Assembly (NCBI RefSeq): GCF_019145195.1 | Contig: NZ_JAHSTW010000002.1 | Location: forward strand, 558,001 to 622,000 | DNA length: 64,000 nt | From: Pseudomonas siliginis | Lineage (GTDB): Bacteria; Pseudomonadota; Gammaproteobacteria; Pseudomonadales; Pseudomonadaceae | Direction: 5' to 3' | In this document: in pieces, positions 17,109-27,725 of the stretch | Position numbering within the stretch: the first letter of the stretch is position 1 | Layout: each line of letters opens with the position of its first letter | The notes under the pieces: model-generated | What the model saw: the letters and a program-made list of their open reading frames with translations, nothing else | Told to the model about the DNA's origin: nothing | Database searches by the model: none | Made by a program: the position numbers and the translations under genes

Positions 17109-18524
17109 TCATAGGCCTGCGTGGGCGGCGATGGCGGCGGCGATGGCCAGGGCCAGCTCTTCGGGTTTGCGCTTGATCGAGTAGTTGGTCAGTTCCGGGT
17201 GGCTTTCAACGAAGCTGGTGTTGAACTGGCCGCTACGGAATTCCGGGTTGCGCAGGATTTCCTGGTAGTAGGCGGCGGTGGTCTTCACGCCCTGCAGACG
17301 CATGTCGTCCAGCGCCCGCAGACCACGGTCCATCGCCTCTTCCCAGGTCAGCGCCCAGACCACCAGTTTCAGGCACATCGAGTCGTAGAACGGTGGAATG
17401 GTGTAACCGGTGTAGATCGCCGTGTCGGTGCGCACGCCCGGGCCGCCGGGGGCGTAGTAACGGGTGATCTTGCCGAAACTCGGCAGGAAGTTGTTCTTCG
17501 GATCCTCGGCGTTGATACGGAACTGCAACGCAAAGCCACGGTGCTGAATGTCTTCCTGCTTCACCGACAGCGGCAGGCCGGAAGCGATGCGAATCTGCTC
17601 GCGGACGATGTCGATGCCGGTGATTTCTTCGGTGATGGTGTGTTCCACCTGCACCCGCGTGTTCATTTCCATGAAGTACACCTCGCCCTCGGCGAGCAGG
17701 AACTCCACGGTACCGGCGTTCTCGTAACCCACAGCCTTGGCCGCACGCACCGACAGGTCGCCGATGTAGGCGCGTTGTTCCGGGGTCAGCTGCGGGCTGG
17801 GCGCGATCTCGATCAGCTTCTGATTGCGGCGCTGGATCGAGCAGTCACGCTCGAACAGATGCACGACGTTGCCGAAGCTGTCGCCAAGGATCTGCGCTTC
17901 GATGTGCTTGGGATTGACGATGCATTTTTCCAGGAACACTTCCGCCGAACCGAACGCCTTGGTGGCCTCGGATATGACCCGGGGGAAGTTCTGTTCGAGT
18001 TCTTCGCGGCTGTTGCAGCGACGGATACCGCGACCGCCACCACCGGAGGTGGCCTTGAGCATTACCGGGTAACCGATGCGGTCGCCTTCGACCAAGGCTT
18101 CTTCGATGCCGGAGACGTTGCCCTCGGTACCGGGCGTTACCGGTACGCCGGCCTTGATCATGCTGCGGCGCGCTTCGGTCTTGTCGCCCATGCGCCGGAT
18201 GACTTCCGCCGACGGGCCGATGAATTTGATACCGCGCTCAGCGCAGATTTCCGCCAGCTCGGCGTTTTCCGAAAGGAAGCCGTAGCCGGGGTGCAGCGCA
18301 TCGCAGCCGGTTTCCACCGCCAGGTTCACCAGCTTGCGCGGGTTCAGATAGCCGGCCAGTGGCTCGGCACCCACGCTGTGGGCCTCGTCCGCACGCTTCA
18401 CATGCAAGGCATGGCGATCGGCGTCGGAGAAAATCGCAACCGAGCGAATGCCCATTTCGGCGCAGGCTCGTACGATGCGTACGGCAATCTCACCACGGTT
18501 GGCGATCAGGATCTTTTTTATCAC
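17109..18524 (-). CDS. pycA: Pyruvate carboxylase subunit A (biotin carboxylase)
   Basis: 471 residues starting at GTG 18524 (IKKILIANRGEIAVRIVRAC); the earlier in-frame ATG at 18554 would add ten residues not found in the family. Domains in order: biotin carboxylase N-terminal (1-110), ATP-grasp (115-320, glycine-rich loop 'SGGGGRGIR', 'FMEMNTRVQVEHTITEEITGIDIV'), C-terminal domain with 'FALQFRINAEDP'. It carboxylates biotin on PycB using ATP and bicarbonate. It is divergent from the LysR regulator pycR across a 190-bp gap. Confidence 0.92.
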   Translation of the reverse strand: MIKKILIANRGEIAVRIVRACAEMGIRSVAIFSDADRHALHVKRADEAHSVGAEPLAGYLNPRKLVNLAVETGCDALHPGYGFLSENAELAEICAERGIKFIGPSAEVIRRMGDKTEARRSMIKAGVPVTPGTEGNVSGIEEALVEGDRIGYPVMLKATSGGGGRGIRRCNSREELEQNFPRVISEATKAFGSAEVFLEKCIVNPKHIEAQILGDSFGNVVHLFERDCSIQRRNQKLIEIAPSPQLTPEQRAYIGDLSVRAAKAVGYENAGTVEFLLAEGEVYFMEMNTRVQVEHTITEEITGIDIVREQIRIASGLPLSVKQEDIQHRGFALQFRINAEDPKNNFLPSFGKITRYYAPGGPGVRTDTAIYTGYTIPPFYDSMCLKLVVWALTWEEAMDRGLRALDDMRLQGVKTTAAYYQEILRNPEFRSGQFNTSFVESHPELTNYSIKRKPEELALAIAAAIAAHAGL

Positions 18525-18661
18525 TTGGAGGTTCCCTTGAGCCGGTGGCACCACGACCTGCTAGACCCAGGTCGACGCGTGACCAAATGTTTCAATTCAG
18601 TCGCAGGTCCACACTAGCGCTGCTGAGGGATTAACAAAAATGAATAAAAATTGGGTCAGGC

Positions 18662-18677
18662 ATAAGCAAACACTTAT
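18662..18677. promoter_or_regulatory. Candidate PycR (LysR-type) operator
   Basis: ATAAG-N6-CTTAT, an interrupted palindrome of LysR-box form (T-N12-A core), lies between the divergent pycA and pycR genes, 37 bases before the pycR start. Assigned on position and symmetry only. Confidence 0.5.
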
Positions 18678-18714
18678 AGTTGAAGCAACTGACCGCTGAC
18701 CGAGCCTGAAAAGT

Positions 18715-19677
18715 ATGCGTAAGTCATTGATGCGTATGACATTGCGTCAATTGCAGATCTTCAATGAGGTCTGTGATCTACGCTCGTACAGTCGCGCCGC
18801 CGAGGAAATGTCCCTCACACAACCGGCCGTGAGCCTACAGATTCGTCAGCTGGAAGAGCTGATTGGCCAGCCGCTGTTCGACTATGTCGGCAAAAAACTC
18901 TACATGACCGAGGCGGCGGAAGCGCTCCAACGTGCCAGTCGCGACATTTTCGGGCGGCTGGAAAACCTCGATATGCAACTGTCGGACATGCAGGGTTCGC
19001 TGCAGGGTCAGCTGAAACTGGCAGTGGAATCGAGCGCCAAATATTTCGTGCCGCATCTGTTTGCTGCGTTCAAGCGCCAGCATCCGGAAGTCAATTTGCA
19101 GCTGACCGTGGTCAACCGTGGCCAGGTCATCCGCCGCCTCTCGGACAATCGCGATGATCTGGTAATCATGTCGATGGTGCCGCAGGACATGGGCCTGGAA
19201 TTCCTGCCGTTCCTCAACAATCCGATTGTCGCCGTGGCGTGCCCGGATCACCCGCTGGCGCACATGAGCCCGTTGCGCTTGCAGGATCTGGAGCCGTATA
19301 CGCTGCTGATCCGCGAGCCGGGTTCTGGCACGCGCCTGGCCTGCGAAGAATATTTCAAGGAAAAGCGCGTGCACTTCACCCAGACCCAGGAAGTGGCCTC
19401 GGCCGAAGCCCAGCGCGAATGCGTGGTGGCGGGTCTGGGCCTGGCGCTGTTGACGCGCCACGCCCTGAACCTGGAGCTGGCGACCGGCGGTCTGGTCGAG
19501 CTGCCGGTCGAGGAGTTGCCGCTGATGCGCAGCTGGTGTCTGGTGCAAGCCAAAGCCAAGCGGCTGTCACCGGTGGCGCACGCCTTCCTGGCGTTCATCC
19601 GCAGCGAGCGGGCGCAGATTATTGCGTTGGTTGAGCGTTTCGACGGGAAGCTGCGGGCGTCGCCTGCCAGTGCGTGA
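18715..19677 (+). CDS. pycR: LysR-family regulator of pyruvate carboxylase
   Basis: 320 residues. The N-terminal winged helix-turn-helix ('MTLRQLQIFNEVCDLRSYSRAAEEMSLTQPAVSLQIRQLEELIGQPLF') is followed by a CbbR-like substrate-binding domain (~95-300). Divergent transcription from pycA-pycB matches the P. aeruginosa pycR arrangement, where the regulator controls the carboxylase. ATGs at 18715, 18730 and 18736 are all possible starts; none has a strong ribosome site. The inducer is unknown. The final 59 bases overlap a convergent small gene. Confidence 0.85.
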   Translation: MRKSLMRMTLRQLQIFNEVCDLRSYSRAAEEMSLTQPAVSLQIRQLEELIGQPLFDYVGKKLYMTEAAEALQRASRDIFGRLENLDMQLSDMQGSLQGQLKLAVESSAKYFVPHLFAAFKRQHPEVNLQLTVVNRGQVIRRLSDNRDDLVIMSMVPQDMGLEFLPFLNNPIVAVACPDHPLAHMSPLRLQDLEPYTLLIREPGSGTRLACEEYFKEKRVHFTQTQEVASAEAQRECVVAGLGLALLTRHALNLELATGGLVELPVEELPLMRSWCLVQAKAKRLSPVAHAFLAFIRSERAQIIALVERFDGKLRASPASA

Positions 19678-19822
19678 TCTCGGGAAAATCGCCGATCTCA
19701 GCCTGAAGCTGGCGAAGTTCGAAGCGATCTTCGATTGCGCGGCGAAACTCCATGCGGCGCTGGTCTTCCTGCTGACGACGGGTTTTCGCGGCGCTGTTGC
19801 GTTCTTCGTAGGGCTGAGCCAT
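19619..19822 (-). CDS. Small highly charged conserved-type protein
   Basis: 67 residues, about one third charged: 'EERNSAAKTRRQQEDQRRMEFRRAIEDRFELRQLQAEIGDFPE'. The composition and 'RRMEFRRAIEDxxExRQLQ' pattern resemble the small Pseudomonas PA3496-type family, from memory only. A good GGGAG ribosome site nine bases before the ATG supports it being real. It has no membrane segment or signal peptide. It overlaps the end of pycR tail-to-tail by 59 bases. Function unknown. Confidence 0.6.
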   Translation of the reverse strand: MAQPYEERNSAAKTRRQQEDQRRMEFRRAIEDRFELRQLQAEIGDFPEITHWQATPAASRRNAQPTQ

Positions 19823-19937
19823 TTCGAGTCTCCCAGGGCGAGTACGGGAGTTTCACGATAGGCGTGGGGGATGACGGTTTGGCTGCGTCCGGGTTACAGA
19901 CTGATGAAAATTTCAATGTGCGGCGTGTATGGGGACG

Positions 19938-20032
19938 CTTTCGCGAGCAGGCTCGCTCCCACATTTGATCCCGTTATGACCCGGAATTTATGTTCTCAGG
20001 AGCTCCCCTGTGGAAGCGAGCCTGCTCGCGAA
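19938..20032. repeat. Two REP units in tail-to-tail order
   Basis: Inverted-type REP at 19938-19963 (TCGCGAGCAGGCTCGCTCCC core) and direct-type REP at 20009-20032, the latter with one change (TGTGGAAGCGAG). They are separated by 45 bases. Confidence 0.85.
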
Positions 20033-20052
20033 CAAGGTCGGAACGACCTTGC

Positions 20053-20919
20053 TCAATCATCCAGGGCTTTCACGGCTTTTGGAGACAAACGCAAACTGCG
20101 CAGACTGCGCTTCACGCTCTTGAGGTGATTGACCAGGCTCGGCCCGCGCGCCATGGCCACGCCCATTGCCAGCACGTCGATCACCACCAGGTGGGCGATT
20201 CGCGAGGTCAGCGGCGTGTAGATCTCGGTGTCTTCGTGCACATCGATCGCCAGATTGACGGTCGACAGTTCGGCCAACGGCGTCTGGCTCGGGCACAGGG
20301 TGATCAGCGATGCCCCGCTCTCGCGAACGAGGTTAGCGGTGATCAGCAAATCCTTGGAGCGCCCTGACTGGGAAATACAGATCGCCACATCGGTCGGTTT
20401 CAAGGTAACGGCTGACATGGCCTGCATGTGCGGGTCGGAGTACGCCGCCGCGGTCAGCAGCAACCGGAAGAACTTGTGCTGCGCATCCGCCGCCACCGCG
20501 CCCGAGGCACCGAAGCCGTAGAACTCGACACGTTGCGCCTGGGACATCAACGTCACCGCACGCTGCAACTCCACCGGGTCGAGCTTCTCGCGCACTTCCA
20601 TCAGGGTGTGCAGCGTGGTGTCGAAAATCTTCAGGCTGTAGTCGGCGACGGAGTCATCTTCGTGGATCGCGAACTGGCCGAAGCTGGCGCCGGCGGCGAG
20701 GCTCTGAGCCAGTTTCAGTTTGAGATCCTGAAAGCCGGAACAACCGATGGCGCGGCAGAAGCGCACGATGGTCGGCTCGCTGATGCCGACGCTGTGAGCC
20801 AGGTCGGCCATGGAACTGTGCATCACTGCCGCAGGGTCAAGCAGCACGTGGTCGGCGACCTTGAGCTCCGACTTGCGTAACAGGTGACGTGACTGGGCAA
20901 TGTGTTGCAGCAGATTCAA
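20053..20919 (-). CDS. rccR: RpiR-family regulator of central carbon metabolism (HexR paralogue)
   Basis: 288 residues from a TTG at 20919 (LNLLQHIAQSRHLLRKSELKVADHVLLDP), the start that matches HexR/RccR proteins; the open frame runs 50 codons further upstream but that segment is not family-like. An N-terminal RpiR helix-turn-helix ('SVGISEPTIVRFCRAIGCSGFQDLKLKLAQ') precedes a SIS sugar-phosphate domain ('YGFGASGAVAADAQHKFFRL', 'CISQSGRSKDLL'). Its position beside pycAB/pycR and uvrD matches the P. aeruginosa HexR paralogue RccR, which senses KDPG and controls pyruvate, glyoxylate and gluconeogenic genes; zwf, the usual hexR neighbour, is absent. A perfect palindrome 40 bases upstream suggests autoregulation. 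Confidence 0.87.
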   Translation of the reverse strand: MNLLQHIAQSRHLLRKSELKVADHVLLDPAAVMHSSMADLAHSVGISEPTIVRFCRAIGCSGFQDLKLKLAQSLAAGASFGQFAIHEDDSVADYSLKIFDTTLHTLMEVREKLDPVELQRAVTLMSQAQRVEFYGFGASGAVAADAQHKFFRLLLTAAAYSDPHMQAMSAVTLKPTDVAICISQSGRSKDLLITANLVRESGASLITLCPSQTPLAELSTVNLAIDVHEDTEIYTPLTSRIAHLVVIDVLAMGVAMARGPSLVNHLKSVKRSLRSLRLSPKAVKALDD

Positions 20920-20958
20920 GGGGCTGGACTCTTCTTGTGGGCAAGGATGTAGCAAGCT

Positions 20959-20973
20959 TGTAGTTATACTACA
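20959..20973. promoter_or_regulatory. RccR/HexR-type operator
   Basis: TGTAGTTATACTACA has perfect 6-bp arms TGTAGT/ACTACA around TAT. This is close to the HexR motif TGTAAT-N3-ATTACA, in the promoter region of rccR itself. Confidence 0.75.
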
Positions 20974-21046
20974 TGAATGGGCATTTTGCCTGCTCAATGC
21001 GTAACTCAATGTCCCGGCATCAGGGACGCTGCGGTGCATGTAGCCC

Positions 21047-23920
21047 TTACTGCGGATTTGCCTGATCACGCAGAAGCCCGGCCAGACGGGCAGCGTCCAC
21101 CGGCCGGCTGATCAGATAACCCTGCACTTCGTCGCAGCGTTCGGCGCGCAGAAATGCCAGCTGATCCTCACGCTCGACACCCTCGGCGACGACTTTGAGG
21201 GCCAGCCCGTGGGCCATGGCGATGATCGCGCGAGTGATCGCTGCGTCCGCACTGCCCTCGCTCAAGCCGCGAATGAACGCCTGATCGATCTTCACGTAAT
21301 CCACCGGAATGCGCTTGAGGTAACTCAACGACGAATACCCGGTACCGAAATCATCGATCGCCAGTTTCACTCCCAGATCGCGCAGTTGCTGGAACGTCGC
21401 AATGATGTGTTCGACGCTGTCGAGCAAATGACTTTCGGTCAGCTCCAGCTCGAGGTAGTGCGGCGCCAGCCCGGTTTCTTCCAGCACTTGCCGCACCAGA
21501 CTGACCAGCTTGCCCTGGCGCAGCTGATGCACCGACAGGTTCACCGACACGCGGATCGGCGCTAGGCCCTGGCGCTGCCATTCGCACGCTTGCCAGCACG
21601 CCTGACGCAAAACGAATTCGCCGATCGGCCCGATCAGACCGGTCTCTTCGGCCAGGCCAATGAAATCCGCCGGCGGCACCTGGCCCATGCTCGGATGATC
21701 CCAGCGCACCAGCGCTTCAGCGGCATTCATGCGGCCGGTTGGCAGGCACAGTTTCGGTTGGTAGAACACCGTCAGTTGCTGTTCTTCAATGGCTCGGCGC
21801 AAGTGGTTTTCCAGCTGCAAGCGTTCGAGTGTGCTGGCTTGCAGGCTGTCGGTGAAGAACTGGAAATTGTTGCCGCCCAGATGCTTGGCATGCTGCATGG
21901 CCATGTTCGACTGGCTGACCAGCGCTGAAATTTCCCGCGCATTGTCCGGCAACAGGCTGATGCCCATCGAAGCGCTGACCACCAGTTCATGCCCGTCGAC
22001 GCTCAGCGGCAAACGCAGCTTGGCCGACAACCGCGTCGCTACCCGTGCCAGGCTCGACAGATTGCCGTAGGCATCGAACAGCACGGCAAACTCGTCTCCG
22101 GACAAGCGCGCAATGGTGTCGGCCTCAGGCAAGGCATTGACCAGCCGCCGCGCCATTTTTTGCAGCAGCTGATCGGCGACTTCATGGCCGAGGCTGTCAT
22201 TGAGCAATTTGAAACGATCCAGATTGATGTGCAGCAACGCCAGACTGCGGCGCCCGCCCTGCCGCACCCGCTGATGGGCTTCGTGCAGGCGTTCGCGGAA
22301 CAGTGAACGGTTGGCCAGGCCGGTGAGCTCGTCGTAATGGGTCAGATAGCGCAGGCGTTCTTCCGAGGCACGCCGCGCCGAGAGATCGGCGAAGAAGCCG
22401 ACGATATGGCTGACATTGCCACGGCTATCACGCACGGCATTGAGTTGCAGCCACTGCGGATACAACTCGCCGTTCTTGCGGGTTTCCACCAACTCACCCT
22501 GCCAACTGCCGTGCTGCTCCAGTGCATGACGGATCGCCACATAGTGGCGATGGGCATCGCGGCTGCAAGGCAACTCGACGACGTTGCGCCCGAGCATGTC
22601 GTCGATCTCGTAACCGGTGACCCGGCTGAAAGCCTGGTTGATCGCAATCAGCGCGTAGTTCGGGTCAAGAATCACGATGCCCTCGCTGGCCGCTTCGAAC
22701 ACCGTGGCCGCCAGCCGCTGCTGCTCTTCGAGGCTTTTGCTGGCGCTGATATCGCGGCGAGTACCGACCATGCGGATCACCCGGCCGCTGGCGCTGCGCT
22801 CCACGGCACGGCCACGGTCCTCGATCCACACCCAGTGGCCGTCGCCATGGCGCAGGCGATATTCGACCTGATAATCCTCGGTGCGCCCCTTCAAATGCTC
22901 GACCAGGGCGAACTTGAGTGACGGTACGTCTTCAGGATGCAGTCGTGGCTTGAGGTCGCGCAGCAGCGCGGTGACGTATTCCGGGGCGAGACCGAACAGT
23001 TCCTGAATCTGCGTGTGATGGACCTCGTCGGTCTGCAGATTCCAGTCCCACAATCCGAGCTCACTGGCCTTGAGCGCCAGCGCCAGGCGCGCTTCGCTTT
23101 TGCTCAGGGCCTGATTGGCGGCATCCAGTTCGCGGCTGCGCTGGGCCACGCGATCTTCGAGATCGACCTGCGCTTCACGCAATTGCGCCTCGGCACAGCG
23201 GCGCTGTTCGATCTCTTTGCCAAGCTCCTGATTGAGTTGTTCGCTGCGCGTCTGCGCTTGCTGCAAATGCTCGATCAAGTGCTGATTCTGGAAGCGCCGC
23301 AGCAATCCGCGGTCGATCAGCCGATTGACCTGCCATGCCACCACACTCAGCGAACCGAGCAGGATCAGACCCAGCCAGCCCCAGCCCCGCGCCTGATCGT
23401 CGCCGCCCCAGAACAGGTAGCCGATCGCTGGCAGCAGGCACGGCAAGGTAAACGAGAGGAACGCCGGCAGGCTCACCGCGTAGGCGACACTGGCCGACAG
23501 CGTTGCCGCGCCGATCAGACCGAATACCCAGGCTTGCTGCATGAAGTTGTCAGCGGGCACCAGAGCGATGCCGGCTCCGGCCAGTGTCAGGCCGGTCATG
23601 GTCGAACCGAGCAGGAACATGCGGAACCAGATCGGCTGGGCCTGACGATCGGGAATCGCCGAATCGAACGCGGCCACCTGAATCACCCGCAGCGCGACCA
23701 GCGACAGCAGCCACACCAGCCAGACGCTGACCACGAAGTAGCGCTGCGGGCTCCAGAGCAAAGCGGCGCAGACCAGACCATTGATCAACATGAACAGCGT
23801 GGGCAACAGCGAGCCCTGATACAGCAGACGCGTGCGCTCCACCGCCATTTCGACGGCATAGTGCTTGCGGATCACCCGGGGGTCCACGGAGGGCCCCGAC
23901 AGTTCGGCGCTGAGGATCAT
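21047..23920 (-). CDS. Membrane PAS-GGDEF-EAL cyclic-di-GMP signalling protein
   Basis: 957 residues from ATG 23920 (MILSAELSGPSVDP). Six to seven N-terminal hydrophobic helices (~30-195) form a membrane sensor. A coiled stretch (~210-275) and two PAS/PAC units (~275-520, 'WDWNLQTDEVHHTQIQELFGL', 'EGIVILDPNYALIAINQAFSRVTGYE') follow, then a GGDEF domain with the variant active loop 'ARLSGDEFAVLF' (~603) and an EAL domain ('MNAAEALVRWDHP', ~731; 'IDDFGTGYSSLSYLKRIPVDYVKID'). EAL catalytic residues look intact, so phosphodiesterase activity is likely. SGDEF can retain cyclase activity or act as a GTP sensor. A much longer frame begins upstream at 24121 but is not family-like. Confidence 0.85.
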   Translation of the reverse strand: MILSAELSGPSVDPRVIRKHYAVEMAVERTRLLYQGSLLPTLFMLINGLVCAALLWSPQRYFVVSVWLVWLLSLVALRVIQVAAFDSAIPDRQAQPIWFRMFLLGSTMTGLTLAGAGIALVPADNFMQQAWVFGLIGAATLSASVAYAVSLPAFLSFTLPCLLPAIGYLFWGGDDQARGWGWLGLILLGSLSVVAWQVNRLIDRGLLRRFQNQHLIEHLQQAQTRSEQLNQELGKEIEQRRCAEAQLREAQVDLEDRVAQRSRELDAANQALSKSEARLALALKASELGLWDWNLQTDEVHHTQIQELFGLAPEYVTALLRDLKPRLHPEDVPSLKFALVEHLKGRTEDYQVEYRLRHGDGHWVWIEDRGRAVERSASGRVIRMVGTRRDISASKSLEEQQRLAATVFEAASEGIVILDPNYALIAINQAFSRVTGYEIDDMLGRNVVELPCSRDAHRHYVAIRHALEQHGSWQGELVETRKNGELYPQWLQLNAVRDSRGNVSHIVGFFADLSARRASEERLRYLTHYDELTGLANRSLFRERLHEAHQRVRQGGRRSLALLHINLDRFKLLNDSLGHEVADQLLQKMARRLVNALPEADTIARLSGDEFAVLFDAYGNLSSLARVATRLSAKLRLPLSVDGHELVVSASMGISLLPDNAREISALVSQSNMAMQHAKHLGGNNFQFFTDSLQASTLERLQLENHLRRAIEEQQLTVFYQPKLCLPTGRMNAAEALVRWDHPSMGQVPPADFIGLAEETGLIGPIGEFVLRQACWQACEWQRQGLAPIRVSVNLSVHQLRQGKLVSLVRQVLEETGLAPHYLELELTESHLLDSVEHIIATFQQLRDLGVKLAIDDFGTGYSSLSYLKRIPVDYVKIDQAFIRGLSEGSADAAITRAIIAMAHGLALKVVAEGVEREDQLAFLRAERCDEVQGYLISRPVDAARLAGLLRDQANPQ

Positions 23921-24141
23921 GGGCAACGTTCTTGTTCTTATAGGAGGGCGTGCGCCCGAAACGTGGACGGAGCATACACAAGCCGATCCCGATGCCAAAC
24001 TGCTGCCGATCACAATTGCGGGGAAATTTTCCGCCGCTTGCGCACCGCTGCAACCCCTCAGGCGAGACGGGCCGAAGCCTGCAGCCAGTGACCGACCGGT
24101 CGTCATCGGCAGCACTTTCATCGGCTAATGCAACGCACGGT

Positions 24142-24170
24142 TTGCCCGGGCCTGCGGCGCACCCTAGAAT
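24142..24170 (+). promoter_or_regulatory. Candidate sigma-70 promoter abutting uvrD start
   Basis: TTGCCC (24142-24147) and TAGAAT (24165-24170) are separated by 17 bases. Initiation about 7 bases after the -10 would fall on the uvrD ATG at 24177, implying a leaderless or near-leaderless transcript. No Shine-Dalgarno sequence precedes the ATG. Confidence 0.5.
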
Positions 24171-24176
24171 GCCCCG

Positions 24177-26360
<2,184 letters not shown>

Positions 26361-26378
26361 TCACCGGCACTGAACCCA

Positions 26379-26399
26379 TGTGGGAGCGAGCCTGCTCGC
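26379..26399. repeat. Interrupted REP unit
   Basis: TGTGGGAGCGAGCCTGCTCG then CTCC instead of the usual CGAA. The break coincides with the inferred left edge of the IS110-type element, suggesting the REP was the insertion target. Confidence 0.75.
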
Positions 26400-26400
26400 T

Positions 26401-26672
26401 CCTTGTATGTTCCCCACACACCAGCATGAATGAGATCTAAGCTCGCTGGTGCGACATACGAAGATGTGTTTCTGGGGGAGACCGATCGCTCCTTAAGGCA
26501 GGACTTGCTCCTGACCTTGTCTGTAGAGAGGTCCCCCCGCCTCATTGCCCACCACGAAGAGTATCGAGAAGCCGACGAGTCGGACTTCGCATTACAAGGT
26601 TGCAGTGGCATGAAGTTCGAGGTCAGGGGAACCAGGAAGCATTTTTAACTCAGTTCTCTTGGAGTTGAAAGC
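26401..26672 (+). ncRNA. Candidate bridge-RNA region of the IS110-type element
   Basis: Non-coding left end with potential RNA structure. GTATGT (26405-26410) pairs with ACATAC (26454-26459) outside ACCAGC/GCTGGT (26420-26425 with 26445-26450). Further on, CCTGACCT (26510-26517) pairs with AGGTCAGG (26620-26627). TCGCTCCTT occurs at the left junction (26396-26404) and again at 26486-26494, as expected if a loop of the RNA matches the insertion junction. IS110-group elements encode a bridge RNA in this position. A weak 72-codon frame here (26430-26648) is judged non-coding. Confidence 0.4.
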
Positions 26673-27668
26673 ATGAACATGCACGTCGGCTTGGATGTGG
26701 GATCTCGCACTACAGCGATGGGCTGGCGCAATGGCGGCCGCTTTGCAGGTCAGTGCAATATCGACCAGACACCGGCGGGGCGCAAAGCTGCTGTCGGCAA
26801 ATTGCTTGAGCTCAAGCCTATGTCTGTGGTGATGGAAGCCACAGGAATCTACTACCTGGACTTGGCCATGGAGCTCGCTGCGGCAGGTTTGCCAGTCTCG
26901 GTTATCAATCCGAAGAGTTTTCACAACTTTGCAAAACTGATGCTGAAAAACAGCAAAACGGACGCAATCGATGCCCAGTTATTAGCTGAGTACGGCGAAC
27001 GCATGAGCCCAAGGTTGTGGACGCCGCCCACTTCAATACAACTTGAGCTGCGCGCTATTGGTCGCCACCTCAATCGTTTGACGGGTCATCGCACCCGCGC
27101 CAAAAACGAGCTGCATGCACTAAAAGCCACTCAAACAACTCTTCTGATGCTGATTGAGGACGAAGAAGAAGCCATCAACGCCTTTGACAAACGAATCGAG
27201 CGTTTCCGACTAGCGGGTCGGGCATTGATCGACAACTGCCCAACGTTGAGCGCCCAGTTCGCCCACATGATCACCGCCCCTGGCATGGGTGAGATCTCAG
27301 TATTTGCGGCGCTGGCTGAACTGACGACCTTACCGGTAACGCTCAAGTCAGCGCAGGTCAGCCGCCATGCCGGACTCGATGTCCGACTCACGCAATCAGG
27401 CACCAGCATTGATAAACCCGGCCGGATAAGTAAGGGCGGCAATGCCTATTTGCGCTCAGCGATGTACATGCCTGCGCTGACCGCCATACGTTGCGACCCA
27501 AACGTGAAAGCGTTTTACGAAGCCTTGGTGGCTCGAGGAAAGAGGAAGATGCAGGCTATTGTCGCAATCATGCGCAAATACCTGACCGGACTATGGGCCT
27601 GCATGCGGGCAGGCGAAGACTTCAGTACAGCCAAGCTTTTTAGCGGTAAACACACCCAAAAAGCTTGA
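26673..27668 (+). CDS. IS110-family transposase (DEDD recombinase)
   Basis: 331 residues; ATG after TTGGAG. The RuvC-like N-terminal domain has Asp8 ('HVGLDVGSRT'), Glu55 ('VVMEATGIYY'), Asp97 and Asp100 ('SKTDAIDAQLLAE'), the complete DEDD set. The C-terminal Transposase_20 domain carries 'GMGEISVFAALAE' and 'RLTQSGTSIDKPGRISKGGNAYLRSAMY', with Ser242 of the QSG motif the likely nucleophile. The frame is intact, so the element may be active. Codon use is less GC-biased than in its neighbours, as expected for a recent arrival. Confidence 0.93.
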   Translation: MNMHVGLDVGSRTTAMGWRNGGRFAGQCNIDQTPAGRKAAVGKLLELKPMSVVMEATGIYYLDLAMELAAAGLPVSVINPKSFHNFAKLMLKNSKTDAIDAQLLAEYGERMSPRLWTPPTSIQLELRAIGRHLNRLTGHRTRAKNELHALKATQTTLLMLIEDEEEAINAFDKRIERFRLAGRALIDNCPTLSAQFAHMITAPGMGEISVFAALAELTTLPVTLKSAQVSRHAGLDVRLTQSGTSIDKPGRISKGGNAYLRSAMYMPALTAIRCDPNVKAFYEALVARGKRKMQAIVAIMRKYLTGLWACMRAGEDFSTAKLFSGKHTQKA

Positions 27669-27725
27669 CCGTGAACAGAGTATCTACAGGTTATGCGGCG
27701 CAAGTGCATCAATCCCTCTGAACCT

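Larger units (their letters stand above)
26400..27725 (+). mobile_element. IS110-family insertion sequence (IS110 group)
   Basis: The element consists of ~270 bases of non-coding left end, a DEDD transposase (26673-27668) and a short right end. The left edge is inferred from where the REP sequence breaks at ~26400. The right edge is not visible because these elements lack terminal inverted repeats, and I could not find the missing REP half, so 27725 is a placeholder within 27669-27860. The long non-coding stretch upstream of the transposase (rather than downstream) marks the IS110 and not the IS1111 group. The element separates uvrD from the Tim44-domain gene. Confidence 0.75.

Noticed and set aside
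17121..18617. Antisense reading frame (498 codons) opposite pycA
   Set aside because: Shadow of pycA codon bias; the pycA protein is unambiguous.
22937..24091. Antisense reading frame (384 codons) opposite the GGDEF-EAL gene
   Set aside because: Gln/Arg-rich shadow product without a ribosome site.
23921..24121. N-terminal extension of the GGDEF-EAL protein to 24121
   Set aside because: The extra 67 residues are Arg/Ser/Ala-rich and run into the uvrD promoter; the ATG at 23920 fits the membrane-sensor start.
26430..26648. 72-codon frame in the IS110 left end
   Set aside because: It lies where IS110-group elements carry non-coding RNA, lacks a ribosome site and resembles nothing; treated as non-coding.
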